This document shows, in pieces, positions 9,474 through 20,234 of a DNA stretch of 64,000 nucleotides (positions within the stretch are counted from its first letter, which is position 1; the number at the start of each line of letters is the position of its first letter). This DNA is from an uncultured Anaerolineae bacterium. Lineage in GTDB: Bacteria > Chloroflexota > Anaerolineae > JACIWP01. The notes beneath the pieces were generated by a model. The model was given only the letters and a program-made list of their open reading frames with translations. It was not told the origin of the DNA and ran no database searches. The position numbers were made by a program, and so were the translations under genes. The stretch spans positions 23,551 to 87,550 of the forward strand of contig CALIBQ010000013.1 of NCBI GenBank assembly GCA_938049385.1. The letters are read 5' to 3'.

Positions 9474-10862
9474 ATGACACCAGAGAAATTCGATGTCATC
9501 ATTGTAGGAACCGGGCCGGCGGGTATCTTCGCCGCCCTCGAATTGACCGGCAAGCGCCGCGATCTGAAGGTGCTGATGCTGGAAAAGGGCGTTGATCTGG
9601 AAAAGCGCAACTGCCCCATGCACACGCGCGGCGTCGAATGCCAGCACTGCAAGCCCTGCTCCCTGCTTTCGGGCTGGGGCGGTGCCGGCGCCTATTCCGA
9701 CGGCAAACTCACGCTGTCGCCGGAAGTGGGCGGCCGGCTGGCCAGCATCCTGCCGCGCGAGGAGGTCGAGGAGCTGATCAAAGAGGTGGACGCCACCTAC
9801 GTGCGCTACGGCGCCACTGAGGTGGTGCACGGCGCCAATATGGATGAGGTAGAGCGGCTTCAGAAAGAGGCGGCCAAGGCCGGCCTGCGCCTGGTGGCCG
9901 ATCCCATCCGCCATATGGGCACGGACCGCTCCGCCGCCATCCTCAAGGCTATGCGCGATGACCTGCTGGCGCGCGGTGTGGCCATCCGCTTCCGCTCAGA
10001 GGTAACGTCTATCCTGACCGACAATAATCACGCGGTGGGCGTCGAGCTGAAGGACGGCACCCAGATTCACTCCACCTTCATCATCCTGGCGCCCGGGCGC
10101 GACGGCGCGCCGTGGCTGTTGGCGAAGGCCAAGGAGCTGGACCTGACGCTGGGGCGCAACCCGGTGGATGTGGGCATTCGCGTGGAACTGCCGGCGACGG
10201 TGCTGGAACCCCTGACCTCGGTCCTGTATGAACCGAAGCTCATCTATTTCACCAAGGCCTTCGACGACCAGGTGCGCACCTTCTGCGTCTGCCCATACGG
10301 CGAGGTGGTGACCGAATGGTACGGCGACGTGATGACGGTCAACGGCCACAGCTATGCCAACCGCCGCACCTTGAACACCAACTTCGCCCTGCTGGTGAGC
10401 AAGACTTTCACTGAGCCGTTCGATAATCCCATCGAGTACGGCAAGTCCATCGCGCGGCTGGCCAACCTGCTGGGTGACGGCGTTATCGTCCAGCGCCTGT
10501 ACGACTTGGAGCAGGGCCGGCGCTCCACCCCCGAGCGCATGAGCCGCTCCGTCATCCGGCCGACCCTGCCCACCGCCACACCGGGCGACCTGGGCTTGGT
10601 CTTCCCGTACCGCCACCTGGCCAACCTGCTGGAAATGCTGAAAGCCATGGATCAACTGACGCCTGGCGTATATTCTCGCCATACCCTGCTGTACGGCGTC
10701 GAGGTGAAGTTCTACTCCTCGCGGCTCAATCTGACCCCGCAGATGGAGACGCGCATCGAGAACCTCTTTGCTGTCGGCGATGGGGCCGGCGTGACACGCG
10801 GCGTCATCCAAGCATCGGCTTCGGGCATCGTCGCCGCCCGCGCGATCCTGGAACGCGTCTGA
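9474..10862 (+). CDS. FAD-dependent dehydrogenase / NAD(P)/FAD-dependent oxidoreductase (COG2509-like)
   Basis: FDVIIVGTGPAGIFAALELTGKRRDLKVLMLEKG Rossmann motif and GDGAGVTRGVIQASASGIVAARAIL C-terminus. Confidence 0.85.
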   Translation: MTPEKFDVIIVGTGPAGIFAALELTGKRRDLKVLMLEKGVDLEKRNCPMHTRGVECQHCKPCSLLSGWGGAGAYSDGKLTLSPEVGGRLASILPREEVEELIKEVDATYVRYGATEVVHGANMDEVERLQKEAAKAGLRLVADPIRHMGTDRSAAILKAMRDDLLARGVAIRFRSEVTSILTDNNHAVGVELKDGTQIHSTFIILAPGRDGAPWLLAKAKELDLTLGRNPVDVGIRVELPATVLEPLTSVLYEPKLIYFTKAFDDQVRTFCVCPYGEVVTEWYGDVMTVNGHSYANRRTLNTNFALLVSKTFTEPFDNPIEYGKSIARLANLLGDGVIVQRLYDLEQGRRSTPERMSRSVIRPTLPTATPGDLGLVFPYRHLANLLEMLKAMDQLTPGVYSRHTLLYGVEVKFYSSRLNLTPQMETRIENLFAVGDGAGVTRGVIQASASGIVAARAILERV

Positions 10863-10869
10863 GCACATC

Positions 10870-12153
10870 ATGACCCGGCGCTATTACATCTGGACCATCG
10901 GCTGTCAGATGAATACTGCGGATTCGCGCTCCGTCGCCGAGGGATTGGAGCGGCGGGGTTTTTTGCCGGCTTCCTCTCCGGAGCAGGCCGATGTCATCGT
11001 GCTCAACACCTGCGTGGTGCGGGAGAGCGCGGAACAGCGCGCCCGCGGCCGGCTCAGCTCCCTGCGGCCGGTCAAGCGGAAGCGGCCTGGGGCCGTGCTG
11101 GCGGTCATGGGCTGTCTGGTGGGGGAGAACGAGGCGGAACTGCAACGGGAATACCCGTTTGTGGACCTTTTCCTGCGCCCTTCGCATCCGGAGCCGCTGT
11201 TCGCCCTGCTGGACGCCGGCGGGTGCGGCGAACGGCTCTCTGCCCCTGTCTCTCCCGTGCCGGTCAGCGCGTACCTGCCCATCAGCTATGGGTGCGACCA
11301 TCACTGCACGTACTGCATTGTGCGCCTGCGCCGCGGGCCTCAGCGAAGCCGGCCAGTCGAGGACATCTACCGCGATGCTCTGGAGCTGGTGGAGCGGGGG
11401 GCACGCGAGATCATCCTGCTGGGGCAGAACGTGGACGCCTACGGCAGGGATTTGCCCGGCCGGCCGGACCTGGCCGACCTGCTGGCGAAACTGCACGACA
11501 TCCCCGGCCTGTGGCGCCTGCGCTTCCTGACCTCCCATCCGGCAGACATGCAGGAGCGGTTGATCGAAGCTGTGGCGGAACTGCCCAAGGTATGCGAGCA
11601 TTTCGAACTGCCGGTACAGTCGGGGAGCGATGCCGTCCTGCGCAGGATGGGCCGCAATTATACCGCCGGCCAGTATCTGGAGCTGGTCGGGCGCATCCGT
11701 GCCTGGGTGCCGGACGCCGGCCTGGCGACCGATGTCATTGTGGGCTTTTGCGGTGAGACCGACGAGGATTTCCAGGCTACCCGCCGGCTCCTGGAGATGG
11801 TGCGCTTTGATGTGGTGCACATCGCGGCCTATTCGGTGCGCCCGGGCACGCCAGCGGAGCGGCTCCCGGATGATGTGCCGCCGGAGGTGAAAGAGGCGCG
11901 CCGGCAGGAGCTGGAACAGTTTCAGGAGCGCATCGCCGGCGAGATCAACGCCGCCCTGCTGGGGAAGAGCGTCGAGGTCCTGGTGGAGGAGCGGCAGAAG
12001 GGCCGCTGGCGCGGCAGAACCCGACAGAATAAGCTGGTCTTCTTTGACAGCGATCAGGAACTGGCCGGCGCGCTGGTGGATGTGCGCATCACATGGGCCG
12101 GCCCCTGGTCCCTCATCGGGGAGCTGGAGCGGATAAAGGCTCGAACGCCGTGA
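10870..12153 (+). CDS. miaB: tRNA-2-methylthio-N6-dimethylallyladenosine synthase MiaB (radical SAM methylthiotransferase)
   Basis: YYIWTIGCQMNTADSRSVAEGLERRGF; ISYGCDHHCTYCIVRLRRGPQRSRP; TRAM-like C-terminus. Confidence 0.92.
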   Translation: MTRRYYIWTIGCQMNTADSRSVAEGLERRGFLPASSPEQADVIVLNTCVVRESAEQRARGRLSSLRPVKRKRPGAVLAVMGCLVGENEAELQREYPFVDLFLRPSHPEPLFALLDAGGCGERLSAPVSPVPVSAYLPISYGCDHHCTYCIVRLRRGPQRSRPVEDIYRDALELVERGAREIILLGQNVDAYGRDLPGRPDLADLLAKLHDIPGLWRLRFLTSHPADMQERLIEAVAELPKVCEHFELPVQSGSDAVLRRMGRNYTAGQYLELVGRIRAWVPDAGLATDVIVGFCGETDEDFQATRRLLEMVRFDVVHIAAYSVRPGTPAERLPDDVPPEVKEARRQELEQFQERIAGEINAALLGKSVEVLVEERQKGRWRGRTRQNKLVFFDSDQELAGALVDVRITWAGPWSLIGELERIKARTP

Positions 12154-13333
12154 AGGCCGCCGGCTGCGCGCCGCTGGCCGTGCCGAGGTAGACCCGCATT
12201 TCTGCCGGCTCCATCAGCACCGCCCAGACAGGGCGTTCCTTGGAGCCGGCGGCCGTCTCCCCTTCCGCCCATCCGCTCAGGAAACCCAATCCCTTTTCCA
12301 CACTGATCCACCCGCTGTTGGCCCGCAGTCGCGCTTGTGCCCTTTCGGCGCGCTGTTGGGCGGCGCTGAACAGGGATGGCTCGAGGGCCGGCAACTGCAC
12401 TGCGGCCAGGTCCGGATGATAAAAGAGGCCGGCGGCGAACAGGGTGTTGGCGTCGGAGGCCAACGGTTCCTGCATGCGCGCCGACCATTCGACGCCGGCG
12501 GCCCAGGATTCCCCGCCGAACACGACCTGCGCCCCACCGCTGTGCGGCCGTCCCATGCTCCAGGTCAGTGCTTCCTGATAGGCGGCGCCCTGCTCCAGCG
12601 CGCCGCGCAGGATGATGGACGCCGGCAGACCTGCCAAGGAATTGTCGCTGGTGCGCGCCGGCAGTACCCAGCCGGCGATATGTGCCTCGTTCATGCCAGC
12701 CAGGCCCCCTAACCAGCCCGGCAGGGCCAGGACTGCGGTCTCCAGCCCATCGTCCGGCCGGCGCACGACCCAGAGCAGAGAAACGTCCTGCGCCGGCCGC
12801 CAGCCGGCGCCTAAGAGCGTCCGGCCAGAGACAACCGCCGGCCCCCAGGCGGCGAAGCCGGCCGTCCCCAAACTGCCGCCGGCCGGCGGGAACCATGCTT
12901 CGAACAGCGCGTTGAGCAAGAGGATGTCCGCCGTACGGACCTGAGCGCCGGCCGCCAGTCCCTCTGCCTCGGCCTGCAGTGCCGGCGGAAGGACGCCCTG
13001 CAGGCCGGCGGCCCTTTCGGCGCAGGAACCCTTTGCAGGGGGATCGCCGGCGGAGCAGAGCGCATGCGCCTGGACAATCATGTCGCGAATTTCGCCCTGG
13101 AGCAGTCTACCCAGGGCGAAGCCCATCTCCCAGCGACTGCCGGCGGCTTCCACGACGGTGATGGAGACGCTGGGGTTCCCGACCGATAGGATGTACCGCG
13201 TGCCGCTGATGCCCGCCGGCCGGGCGCGGGGCGGTGCGGCCAGCGGCCCGATGCCGAGCGCAATCGCCAGGACGGCCAGCATCAGGAACGCCAGCCGGAG
13301 AAACCCCCTGCGGCGCAGTGCGGTCATGCCCAC
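12113..13333 (-). CDS. AAT/C45-like (acyl-CoA:6-APA acyltransferase superfamily) exported protein, nucleophile Cys apparently missing
   Basis: N-terminal signal/TM segment; GRTLLGAGW...LPGWLGGLAGMNEAHIAGWVLPARTSDN..SLAGLPASIILRGALE resembles AAT fold; convergent overlap with miaB 3' end. Confidence 0.6.
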   Translation of the reverse strand: MGMTALRRRGFLRLAFLMLAVLAIALGIGPLAAPPRARPAGISGTRYILSVGNPSVSITVVEAAGSRWEMGFALGRLLQGEIRDMIVQAHALCSAGDPPAKGSCAERAAGLQGVLPPALQAEAEGLAAGAQVRTADILLLNALFEAWFPPAGGSLGTAGFAAWGPAVVSGRTLLGAGWRPAQDVSLLWVVRRPDDGLETAVLALPGWLGGLAGMNEAHIAGWVLPARTSDNSLAGLPASIILRGALEQGAAYQEALTWSMGRPHSGGAQVVFGGESWAAGVEWSARMQEPLASDANTLFAAGLFYHPDLAAVQLPALEPSLFSAAQQRAERAQARLRANSGWISVEKGLGFLSGWAEGETAAGSKERPVWAVLMEPAEMRVYLGTASGAQPAAFTAFEPLSAPAPR

Positions 13334-13336
13334 GAC

Positions 13337-14734
13337 CTATCTCCCCCGCTTTTTCTCGCCGGCGGGCTTATGGCCGCGGAAGACCAGCTTCAAGGGAGTG
13401 CCCTCGAAGCCGTACTGCTCGCGCAGGCGGTTCTCGATGTAGCGCTCGTACGAGAAGTGCACGAGGTCGGGATCATTGACAAAGAAGACGAAGGTCGGTG
13501 GGGCGACGCCGGCCTGCGTGGCATAGTAGAATTTGAGGCGCTTGCCGGCCTTGCTGGGCGGGGCGTGCCGGGCGATGGCCTCCCGCATGATGTCGTTCAG
13601 CAGGGAGGTCGGGATGCGCGCCAGTCGCTGTTGATGGACGCGCAGCGCGGTCGGCAGGACGGTGGACACTCGCTTGCCCGTCTTGGCGGAGATAAAGAGC
13701 ACCGGCACGTAATCCAGGAAGCGGAGCTGGGCGCGCACCAGGGCGCGGTACTCGTCCATGGTATAGGTGTCTTTGGGCACCGCATCCCATTTGTTGACGA
13801 CGACCACCACGCTTTTCATCTCATCCAGGATATAGCCGGCGATATGCGCATCCTGGGCGGTGACCCCCTCGGTGGCGTCAATCAGCAGGAGCACCACATC
13901 GGCGCGCGAGATGGCCTTCAGGGCGCGCAGGACACTGTACTTCTCGATGCCCTGCTCGATCTGGCCGCGGCGCCGGATGCCGGCGGTGTCAATCAGCACT
14001 ATCGGCTGTCCTTCCCATTCCAGGTAGGTGTCAATGGCGTCGCGGGTGGTGCCGGGTATCTCGCTGACGATGGCGCGCTCCTGCCCCAGGAGGGCATTGA
14101 GCAGGGATGATTTGCCCACGTTCGGCCGGCCGACGATGGCGATCTGCACCGCCTCGGGACGGGCCGGCGGCGCTTCCGGTGGGAGCAGTTCAACCACTTT
14201 ATCCAGCAGTTCTCCGACCCCGATGCCGTGCAGGGCGGAGATAGGGATGGGGTCTCCCAACCCCAGCGCGTAGAACTCGTAGATATCCGAGGCGCGCGCC
14301 TCGTTATCAGCCTTGTTGATGGCCAGCAGGACGGGCTTGCTGGAGCGGCGCAGGACATCGGCCACCTCATGGTCCGCCGGCGTCAGCCCTTCGATGGCGT
14401 CCGCCAGCATAATGACCACGTCCGCCTCCTGGATGGCCATTTCCGCCTGGGAGCGCATGGCCGGCACGAAGGGTTCGGAGGCGACTGCCAGCGGCGTGCG
14501 AGCCGGCTCGGCGGCCGGCCCTGCGCTGGTCAGCACCTCCAGCCCGCCGGTATCCACGACCACGAAGCGCTCGCCGTTCCATTCGGCTTCGGCGTACAAG
14601 CGGTCGCGGGTGGTGCCGGGCTGGTCCTCGACGATGGCCAGGCGCCGGCCCACCAGTCGGTTGAACAAAGTGGATTTGCCCACATTGGGGCGCCCCACAA
14701 TGGCGACAATGCGGGAATTCATGCTTCCCCTCAC
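13337..14734 (-). CDS. der: ribosome biogenesis GTPase Der (EngA)
   Basis: two G domains: [37 protein letters not shown] and [38 protein letters not shown]-like C-terminus. Confidence 0.97.
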   Translation of the reverse strand: MRGSMNSRIVAIVGRPNVGKSTLFNRLVGRRLAIVEDQPGTTRDRLYAEAEWNGERFVVVDTGGLEVLTSAGPAAEPARTPLAVASEPFVPAMRSQAEMAIQEADVVIMLADAIEGLTPADHEVADVLRRSSKPVLLAINKADNEARASDIYEFYALGLGDPIPISALHGIGVGELLDKVVELLPPEAPPARPEAVQIAIVGRPNVGKSSLLNALLGQERAIVSEIPGTTRDAIDTYLEWEGQPIVLIDTAGIRRRGQIEQGIEKYSVLRALKAISRADVVLLLIDATEGVTAQDAHIAGYILDEMKSVVVVVNKWDAVPKDTYTMDEYRALVRAQLRFLDYVPVLFISAKTGKRVSTVLPTALRVHQQRLARIPTSLLNDIMREAIARHAPPSKAGKRLKFYYATQAGVAPPTFVFFVNDPDLVHFSYERYIENRLREQYGFEGTPLKLVFRGHKPAGEKKRGR

Positions 14735-14741
14735 CTCTCCA

Positions 14742-16088
14742 TCAGCGGTTTCTTCTGTCGGGTGCCGGATATAACCAGACAGAGGAGCTGATAGTGCTGG
14801 CCGGGCGGGGTGTGGGAGTGGGCGCGGCCGGCGGGACAGCAGGCGCCGGCGTGCGCGTCGAGGTGGCGGTAGGGGTCGGGGTGGGCAGGGCGATGATTTC
14901 TACCTGTACCCGCTCCGGCACCACGCTCTGCACCCGGATGCCCTCCGGCACAATCACCACCGGCGCGATCTGGTGTACGCCCGGCCCCAGATTGAACACG
15001 TCCAAGATAACCTGGACATCCTCCATGCGCAGGGCATCCAGCTTGGGCAGTGGGCCAGACAGGATGATGCTCACCGTTTCGGGAGAGACACTGGCCTGCA
15101 TGGTGACCGGCAGACCCTGTATCTGCACCTTCCGTTCCACCGTCAAGCTGGACTCAATCGGGGTAACGTTGATGGTCACCTGCACGGCCTGGATGCCCAG
15201 GAGCGAGACGTTTTCCGGCAGGATGAGCGGTACACGCTCCACTACGTCAGCGGTAGCCCCGCCAACCTGCACCGGCGCTGTTTCCAGATAGCCGGGCAGT
15301 TGTTCAATGGTCTGGGGGTCGCCGATGATGGTCACGATGCTGGGGTCCACCGAGACATTGCTGATGCGGTAGCCGGCCGCCGGCTGTCCTTCCCACACCA
15401 CCCGCACCGGCAGGTTGCGGAAGCCCCTCTGCTGGACGATGGGGATTTTCACCAGCACGGTCGCCGGCTCCAGCGTTACATTCACCGTCTCTCCCTGCGC
15501 ATCGCGTGCCCGCAGTGATACCCGCCGCTCGACCGTCTCCGTCGCCCCGCGCAGATAAACCTCGGCGATCACTTCGCTGACCTGGTTGACGAACGCCTCC
15601 GGCCCGCTGATGGTAACGGAACTGGGATTGCTGGTAATTTCATCGTTCCTGATCTCGTATCCGAAGGGCGGGGAATCCATGATCACCACGCGCACGGCCC
15701 AGTTGGCCTGTTTGAGCCGGTCCAGGCGCACGGAGATGGTGCTCGGCCGGCTTTCGATGATCTCCACCCGGCGGTCGGAGCATTCCACACGCACCTCAAG
15801 CTGGTTCATGCCGATCTGCGCGCTGGCCAGGTCCAGCACAGCGCGAAAGCTCTCCCGACGCAGGTCTCGCCAACTGCTTTGCGGCGCACGCATCTCGACC
15901 TGCACCGTTTTCGGGATATCGCCGACGATGACGGTGCCGGCCGGCTGATTGACCAGCTCGATCGGTATGGGTTCCCCCCATGTCCCACGCGTGACCGGGT
16001 TCTCCTCGTTCATGGCGACCACCCAGACGATGATGGCCAGGATCAGGGCGAGGAGGATGGAACCCAGTTCGTTCAGCAGGCGGCGCAT
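14742..16088 (-). CDS. cdaR: YbbR-like repeat protein (CdaR)
   Basis: N-terminal TM, repeated YbbR-like domains, directly downstream of cdaA. Confidence 0.85.
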   Translation of the reverse strand: MRRLLNELGSILLALILAIIVWVVAMNEENPVTRGTWGEPIPIELVNQPAGTVIVGDIPKTVQVEMRAPQSSWRDLRRESFRAVLDLASAQIGMNQLEVRVECSDRRVEIIESRPSTISVRLDRLKQANWAVRVVIMDSPPFGYEIRNDEITSNPSSVTISGPEAFVNQVSEVIAEVYLRGATETVERRVSLRARDAQGETVNVTLEPATVLVKIPIVQQRGFRNLPVRVVWEGQPAAGYRISNVSVDPSIVTIIGDPQTIEQLPGYLETAPVQVGGATADVVERVPLILPENVSLLGIQAVQVTINVTPIESSLTVERKVQIQGLPVTMQASVSPETVSIILSGPLPKLDALRMEDVQVILDVFNLGPGVHQIAPVVIVPEGIRVQSVVPERVQVEIIALPTPTPTATSTRTPAPAVPPAAPTPTPRPASTISSSVWLYPAPDRRNR

Positions 16089-16098
16089 GGGATGTCTC

Positions 16099-16971
16099 TC
16101 AACTTCCCGATGATGAACGTCGCGATGATGACGACCCGCCGGAGAACCAGCGGGTGATGCCGGCCAGGGGAGAGCGTCCTGCCGGCGAGAGGCGGTAGAA
16201 GGAGCGCAGGACGTTCGCCAGCCGCTCGCGGCCCAGCCGGCGGATCATGCGGCCGTTCTGTGCCACCGAGATGATGCCGGTCTCCTCCGAGACCACGATG
16301 GCCAAGGCATCGGTCTGCTCGGTGATGCCGATGGCAGCGCGGTGGCGGGTGCCCAGATGGCTGTAGGCCGGCGCATGTTCCGCCAGGGGCAGGACGACGC
16401 GCGCCGCCACGACTCGGCCGGCGCGGATGATGACCGCCCCATCATGCAGAGGCGTGTTCGGATAGAAAATGGTCTGCAGTAGCTCGGAACTGACCGGCGC
16501 ATCGATGGAAGCGCCAGTTTCGATGTAGTCTTGCAGGCCGGTCACCCGCTCCAGCACGATGAGCGCGCCGTGCCGACGGTCCGCCATCAGCTCACAGGCG
16601 TCCACGATTTCCTCGATAATCATGTTCACGGTCTCTGGATGCCGCAGTAGATTGCGCAGGGAACCGGTGCGCCCCAGACGTTCCAGGCCGCGCCGAAGCT
16701 CCGGCTGAAAAATCACCGGCAGTGCCACCAGCAAGGCGGCGAAGCTGTTGCGGATGAGCCAGGTGAAGGCGCGCAGGCGCAGAAGACTGCTCAACACACT
16801 GATGATGAGGATGAGCAGGATCATGCCGCGCAGGAGCTGGATGGCCTGGGTTCCCTGGAAAAGCCGCAGTATCAGGTAGAATACCAGCGCCACCAGCAGG
16901 ATATCCACCACGCCGGCCAGCGTGATCCCCCTCAATACACTGAGAGGCTCAAGGATGTTGGTCAAATCCAT
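16099..16971 (-). CDS. cdaA: diadenylate cyclase CdaA
   Basis: three TM helices then DisA_N: PNTPLHDGAVIIRAGRVVAARVVLPLAEHA..YSHLGTRHRAAIGITEQTDALAIVVSEETGIISVAQNG. Confidence 0.95.
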   Translation of the reverse strand: MDLTNILEPLSVLRGITLAGVVDILLVALVFYLILRLFQGTQAIQLLRGMILLILIISVLSSLLRLRAFTWLIRNSFAALLVALPVIFQPELRRGLERLGRTGSLRNLLRHPETVNMIIEEIVDACELMADRRHGALIVLERVTGLQDYIETGASIDAPVSSELLQTIFYPNTPLHDGAVIIRAGRVVAARVVLPLAEHAPAYSHLGTRHRAAIGITEQTDALAIVVSEETGIISVAQNGRMIRRLGRERLANVLRSFYRLSPAGRSPLAGITRWFSGGSSSSRRSSSGS

Positions 16972-16989
16972 CTCTGCCCTTCACTATAC

Positions 16990-19251
16990 CTATCCCGGCT
17001 CGTCCGTCCCTTCCCGCGGTGATGGAGATTGGAGCAGGTGATCCAGCAGTCGCTGGTAATCGCCGGCCTTATCCGGTTCCAGCGCGGCCAGTTTGCGGAC
17101 TGTGCGCACCGCGTCCTCGGTCATGCCGGCGTCCAACTGCATCTCGCCCAGGGCATTCAAGACCTGGATGGCCTCTTCCGCGCGCCCCTGCGCGATGTAC
17201 CAGTCTGCCATGCGCTCCTGGAGGGGGGCGATGGCCGGCCAGGCTTCCACCAGGGAACGCAGTGCCCGTTCCGCCTGGTCAGCGGACTGCTCCCTATGTA
17301 GACGTTCCAGCAGGCGATCCAGTTCGCGCAGGCCGGCGTCAATTTCTTCCAGTTTAAAGGCCAGGTCAATGCGGCGCAGGGTAGTTTCGGGGTCCTCCGG
17401 CGCCGGCAGGGCGGACAGACGCCGATATATCTCCCGCGCCCGGCTCCAGTCAAAGCTCTGGACGTACAGGTCGGCCAGCCGCGGCAGTAGCCGCGCCTCC
17501 CAAGCGGTGCGGTCGCCAGCGCGCGGAGCCAGCTTGAGCGCTTCCTGATAGGCCGCGATGCATTCGTCTATCGCCGCCAGATGATAGTACGCGTCGGCAA
17601 GCTGGATATATTCCTCCAGCGCATGGTCCACCTGCTGGATCGCCAACAGTTCCTCGATGAGTTGGCGGCGCAGGGCTGTATCAAGCGGCGCGCACTGCAG
17701 TGCCATGCGGTAGACCTGGACCGCTTGTGCGTTCTGCCGGCGCAGGCGGTACGTCTGTGCCACCGCGATGTACTTCTCCAGCGCGGCCTCGGTGCGGCCC
17801 TGCAGGGCGAGGATTTCCGCCAGCCGCAGGTGCAGGGGCAGATAGCCCGGCACCCGTGCCAGCGCGCGGTAGCATTCCTCTTCCGCGGAGGCGAACCACC
17901 GCCGGCGCATATACTCCTCGCTGAAGGCCAGGGCTTCCAGCGCGCTCTGGGCGTCCGGCGTGGCCAGCGCTTCGGCCAGGGAGGTGACGAATCCCTGGGC
18001 GGCGAAGCGGTCGAGCCGGCGGCGCGCCTCGCGCACCTTTTGGTCCCATCCGGGAGAGCTGAGAAAATCCACGATCGAGGAAATGAGCACCAATGCCCCT
18101 TCCGAGGACCGGTCGCCGGCACACTGCGCCCGCAGGGCATCGTAGTACCCGATCAGATGAGGGTGCAGTTCCTCACCGGCGGCGCGCAGTTCCAGGAGTT
18201 TGAGCGCCTCCAGGAAGTAGGTCAAGGCCTGCGGCGTCTGGCCGCGCGCCTGATAGCCCTGCCCCAGCGCAAAATGGGCGCCGGCGGCGTAGTCCGGTTC
18301 CTGCATGGCGCGCTGGATGTAGGGCACGGCTTCCTCCCACCGGCCCAACTGCTGGAGGAGCACCGCCAGGTTGAAGTGCACTGCCGGCCAGTCCAGCCCC
18401 TGCCCGAGCGCCTGCATAAAGAGGCCCACCGCCTGTTCCAGTGCGCCGCGCGATTGGGCGTCCACCGCTTGCGCAAGGGTGGGCAGCGCGCGGGCAGAGG
18501 CGCCGGTGTTGTCTTCCACGGATTGGAAAATGGCCTCGGCCAGGGTCTCGAGCGCCCGCCGGCGGAGCGCCTCGGCGGGATCGGCACCTTCCACTTCCCG
18601 GGCCTCTTCCTTGTGTACAGCCTCTGCGGTCGGACGCACAGTGCCGGCGGCCGGCGGCGCGGCGCCCTGCTGGAGCGCTTCCAGTGCTTGTCGGGCGGCG
18701 GCACTGCGTGGGTTGATGTTCAGCGCGCGCTGGATGCATTCCAGGGCGCGTTCCCGCTCGTTCTGCCGCTGGAAAAGGTGCGCCAGCACGAGGTAGGCCC
18801 GCACCGCGTCCTGGGTGCGGCCGGCCTGCAGGTAGGCGCTGGCCAGCCGCTCATGGGCGGCAGGGTCTTCCGGCGCAAGTTTGACGGCCTGCTCCAGGGT
18901 TTCCACTGCCCTGGACCAGTTTTTCAGAGCGGAAAGGATGTCCGCGGCTGCCAGGAGATGACGAGCGGCGCCGGCGGCATCGTTCATTTCTGCCAGGATG
19001 GCGCCGGCGCGCAGGTGCGGCAGGGGGTCTTCTGGCCGCAGTTCGCAGGCGCGCTGGTACGCGGCGAGCGCACTGGCCGGCTCTCCGCTGGAAAGGTAGG
19101 CCTGCGCCAGGTACATATGGACATCGGCATTGTCCGGGAATTCCTGGAGGGCGCGCTGATAGGCGGCGACGGCCTGTTTCCATTGGCCGTCCCAGGCGTA
19201 GTTGTGACCTTCGCGCAGGGCCTGTTCGAACACTTTGCGTTTTCCTGCCAC
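16990..19251 (-). CDS. large tetratricopeptide-repeat protein (GTG start)
   Basis: GTG at 19251 preceded by GGAGG; many TPRs (QWKQAVAAYQRALQEFPDNADVHMYLAQAYLSSGEPASALAAYQRACELRPEDPLPHLRAG). Confidence 0.88.
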   Translation of the reverse strand: MAGKRKVFEQALREGHNYAWDGQWKQAVAAYQRALQEFPDNADVHMYLAQAYLSSGEPASALAAYQRACELRPEDPLPHLRAGAILAEMNDAAGAARHLLAAADILSALKNWSRAVETLEQAVKLAPEDPAAHERLASAYLQAGRTQDAVRAYLVLAHLFQRQNERERALECIQRALNINPRSAAARQALEALQQGAAPPAAGTVRPTAEAVHKEEAREVEGADPAEALRRRALETLAEAIFQSVEDNTGASARALPTLAQAVDAQSRGALEQAVGLFMQALGQGLDWPAVHFNLAVLLQQLGRWEEAVPYIQRAMQEPDYAAGAHFALGQGYQARGQTPQALTYFLEALKLLELRAAGEELHPHLIGYYDALRAQCAGDRSSEGALVLISSIVDFLSSPGWDQKVREARRRLDRFAAQGFVTSLAEALATPDAQSALEALAFSEEYMRRRWFASAEEECYRALARVPGYLPLHLRLAEILALQGRTEAALEKYIAVAQTYRLRRQNAQAVQVYRMALQCAPLDTALRRQLIEELLAIQQVDHALEEYIQLADAYYHLAAIDECIAAYQEALKLAPRAGDRTAWEARLLPRLADLYVQSFDWSRAREIYRRLSALPAPEDPETTLRRIDLAFKLEEIDAGLRELDRLLERLHREQSADQAERALRSLVEAWPAIAPLQERMADWYIAQGRAEEAIQVLNALGEMQLDAGMTEDAVRTVRKLAALEPDKAGDYQRLLDHLLQSPSPREGTDEPG

Positions 19252-19298
19252 CGGAGGCCTCCTTCCGAACTGCCGGCCGGCGCCAATCCCCCGCCGTA

Positions 19299-20234
19299 TC
19301 AGGACAGCGGTACCCCGCCCAGCAGATGTGCTACCAGGGCTTTCTGGGCGTGCAGGCGGTTCTCGGCCTGATCGAAGACGGCGGAATGCGGCCCGTCCAT
19401 GACTTCGTCGGTGATTTCCTGGCCGCGGTGCGCCGGCAGACAGTGCATGACGATGGCCTTCGGGTCCGCCAGCGCCACCAAGGCGGAGTTGACCTGGTAG
19501 GGTGGGAATATCTTCTGGCGCTCCTCCGCTTCGGCTTCCTGCCCCATGCTGGTCCAGACGTCGGTATAAATGACCTGGGCGCCGCGCACCGCCTCTTTCG
19601 GGTTTTCGATGAGGGAGATGGATGCGCCGGTGCCGGCGGCAAGCTGGCGTGCTTTGGCGACGGTTTCGGGTTTGGGCATATAGCCGGCCGGCGCGCTGAT
19701 GACAATATCCATGCCGGTCTGGGCGCCGGCGAACATCAAGGACGTAGCCACGTTGTTGCTCCCATCGCCGACGAAGACCAGGCGGATGCCGCGCAGGGTG
19801 CCGAACCTCTCGCGCACTGTGAAGACATCGGACAATGCCTGGCAGGGATGGTTGTAGTCCGACAGGCCGTTGATCACCGGCACAGAGGACCACCGGGCCA
19901 GCTCCAGCACGTCATCGTAAGCGAAGACGCGCGCCATGATGCCGTGCACGTAGCGGGAGAGGACGCGCGCCACGTCAGAGACCGCTTCGCGCTTGCCCAG
20001 TTGAATCTCGTTGGGGGAGAGGTACAGCGCCTGCCCGCCCAGGTGGAGCATGGCCATATCGAAGGAGACGCGGGTGCGCAGGGAAGGCTTCTGGAAGATC
20101 ATGCCCAGGGTCTTGCCGGCGAGGATGGGCTTATTCCCCCCGCTGAGATATTCCTTCTTGAGGCGTTCGGCCAGATTCAGCAGGCCCTCGAACTCATCTA
20201 CCGTGAGGTCAGCGATGCACAGGAAATGTTTCAT
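19299..20234 (-). CDS. argF: ornithine carbamoyltransferase
   Basis: [26 protein letters not shown]...[21 protein letters not shown]...[18 protein letters not shown]. Confidence 0.95.
   Translation of the reverse strand: MKHFLCIADLTVDEFEGLLNLAERLKKEYLSGGNKPILAGKTLGMIFQKPSLRTRVSFDMAMLHLGGQALYLSPNEIQLGKREAVSDVARVLSRYVHGIMARVFAYDDVLELARWSSVPVINGLSDYNHPCQALSDVFTVRERFGTLRGIRLVFVGDGSNNVATSLMFAGAQTGMDIVISAPAGYMPKPETVAKARQLAAGTGASISLIENPKEAVRGAQVIYTDVWTSMGQEAEAEERQKIFPPYQVNSALVALADPKAIVMHCLPAHRGQEITDEVMDGPHSAVFDQAENRLHAQKALVAHLLGGVPLS

Noticed and set aside
6539-9652. 1037-aa minus-strand ORF opposite uvrA
   Set aside because: Shadow ORF of a GC-rich gene: His/Ala/Gly/Gln-rich, no recognisable motifs, while the plus strand is unambiguous UvrA.
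17581-19371. 596-aa plus-strand ORF opposite the TPR protein
   Set aside because: Antisense shadow with no motifs; the minus-strand TPR pattern is periodic and has a proper SD and GTG start.
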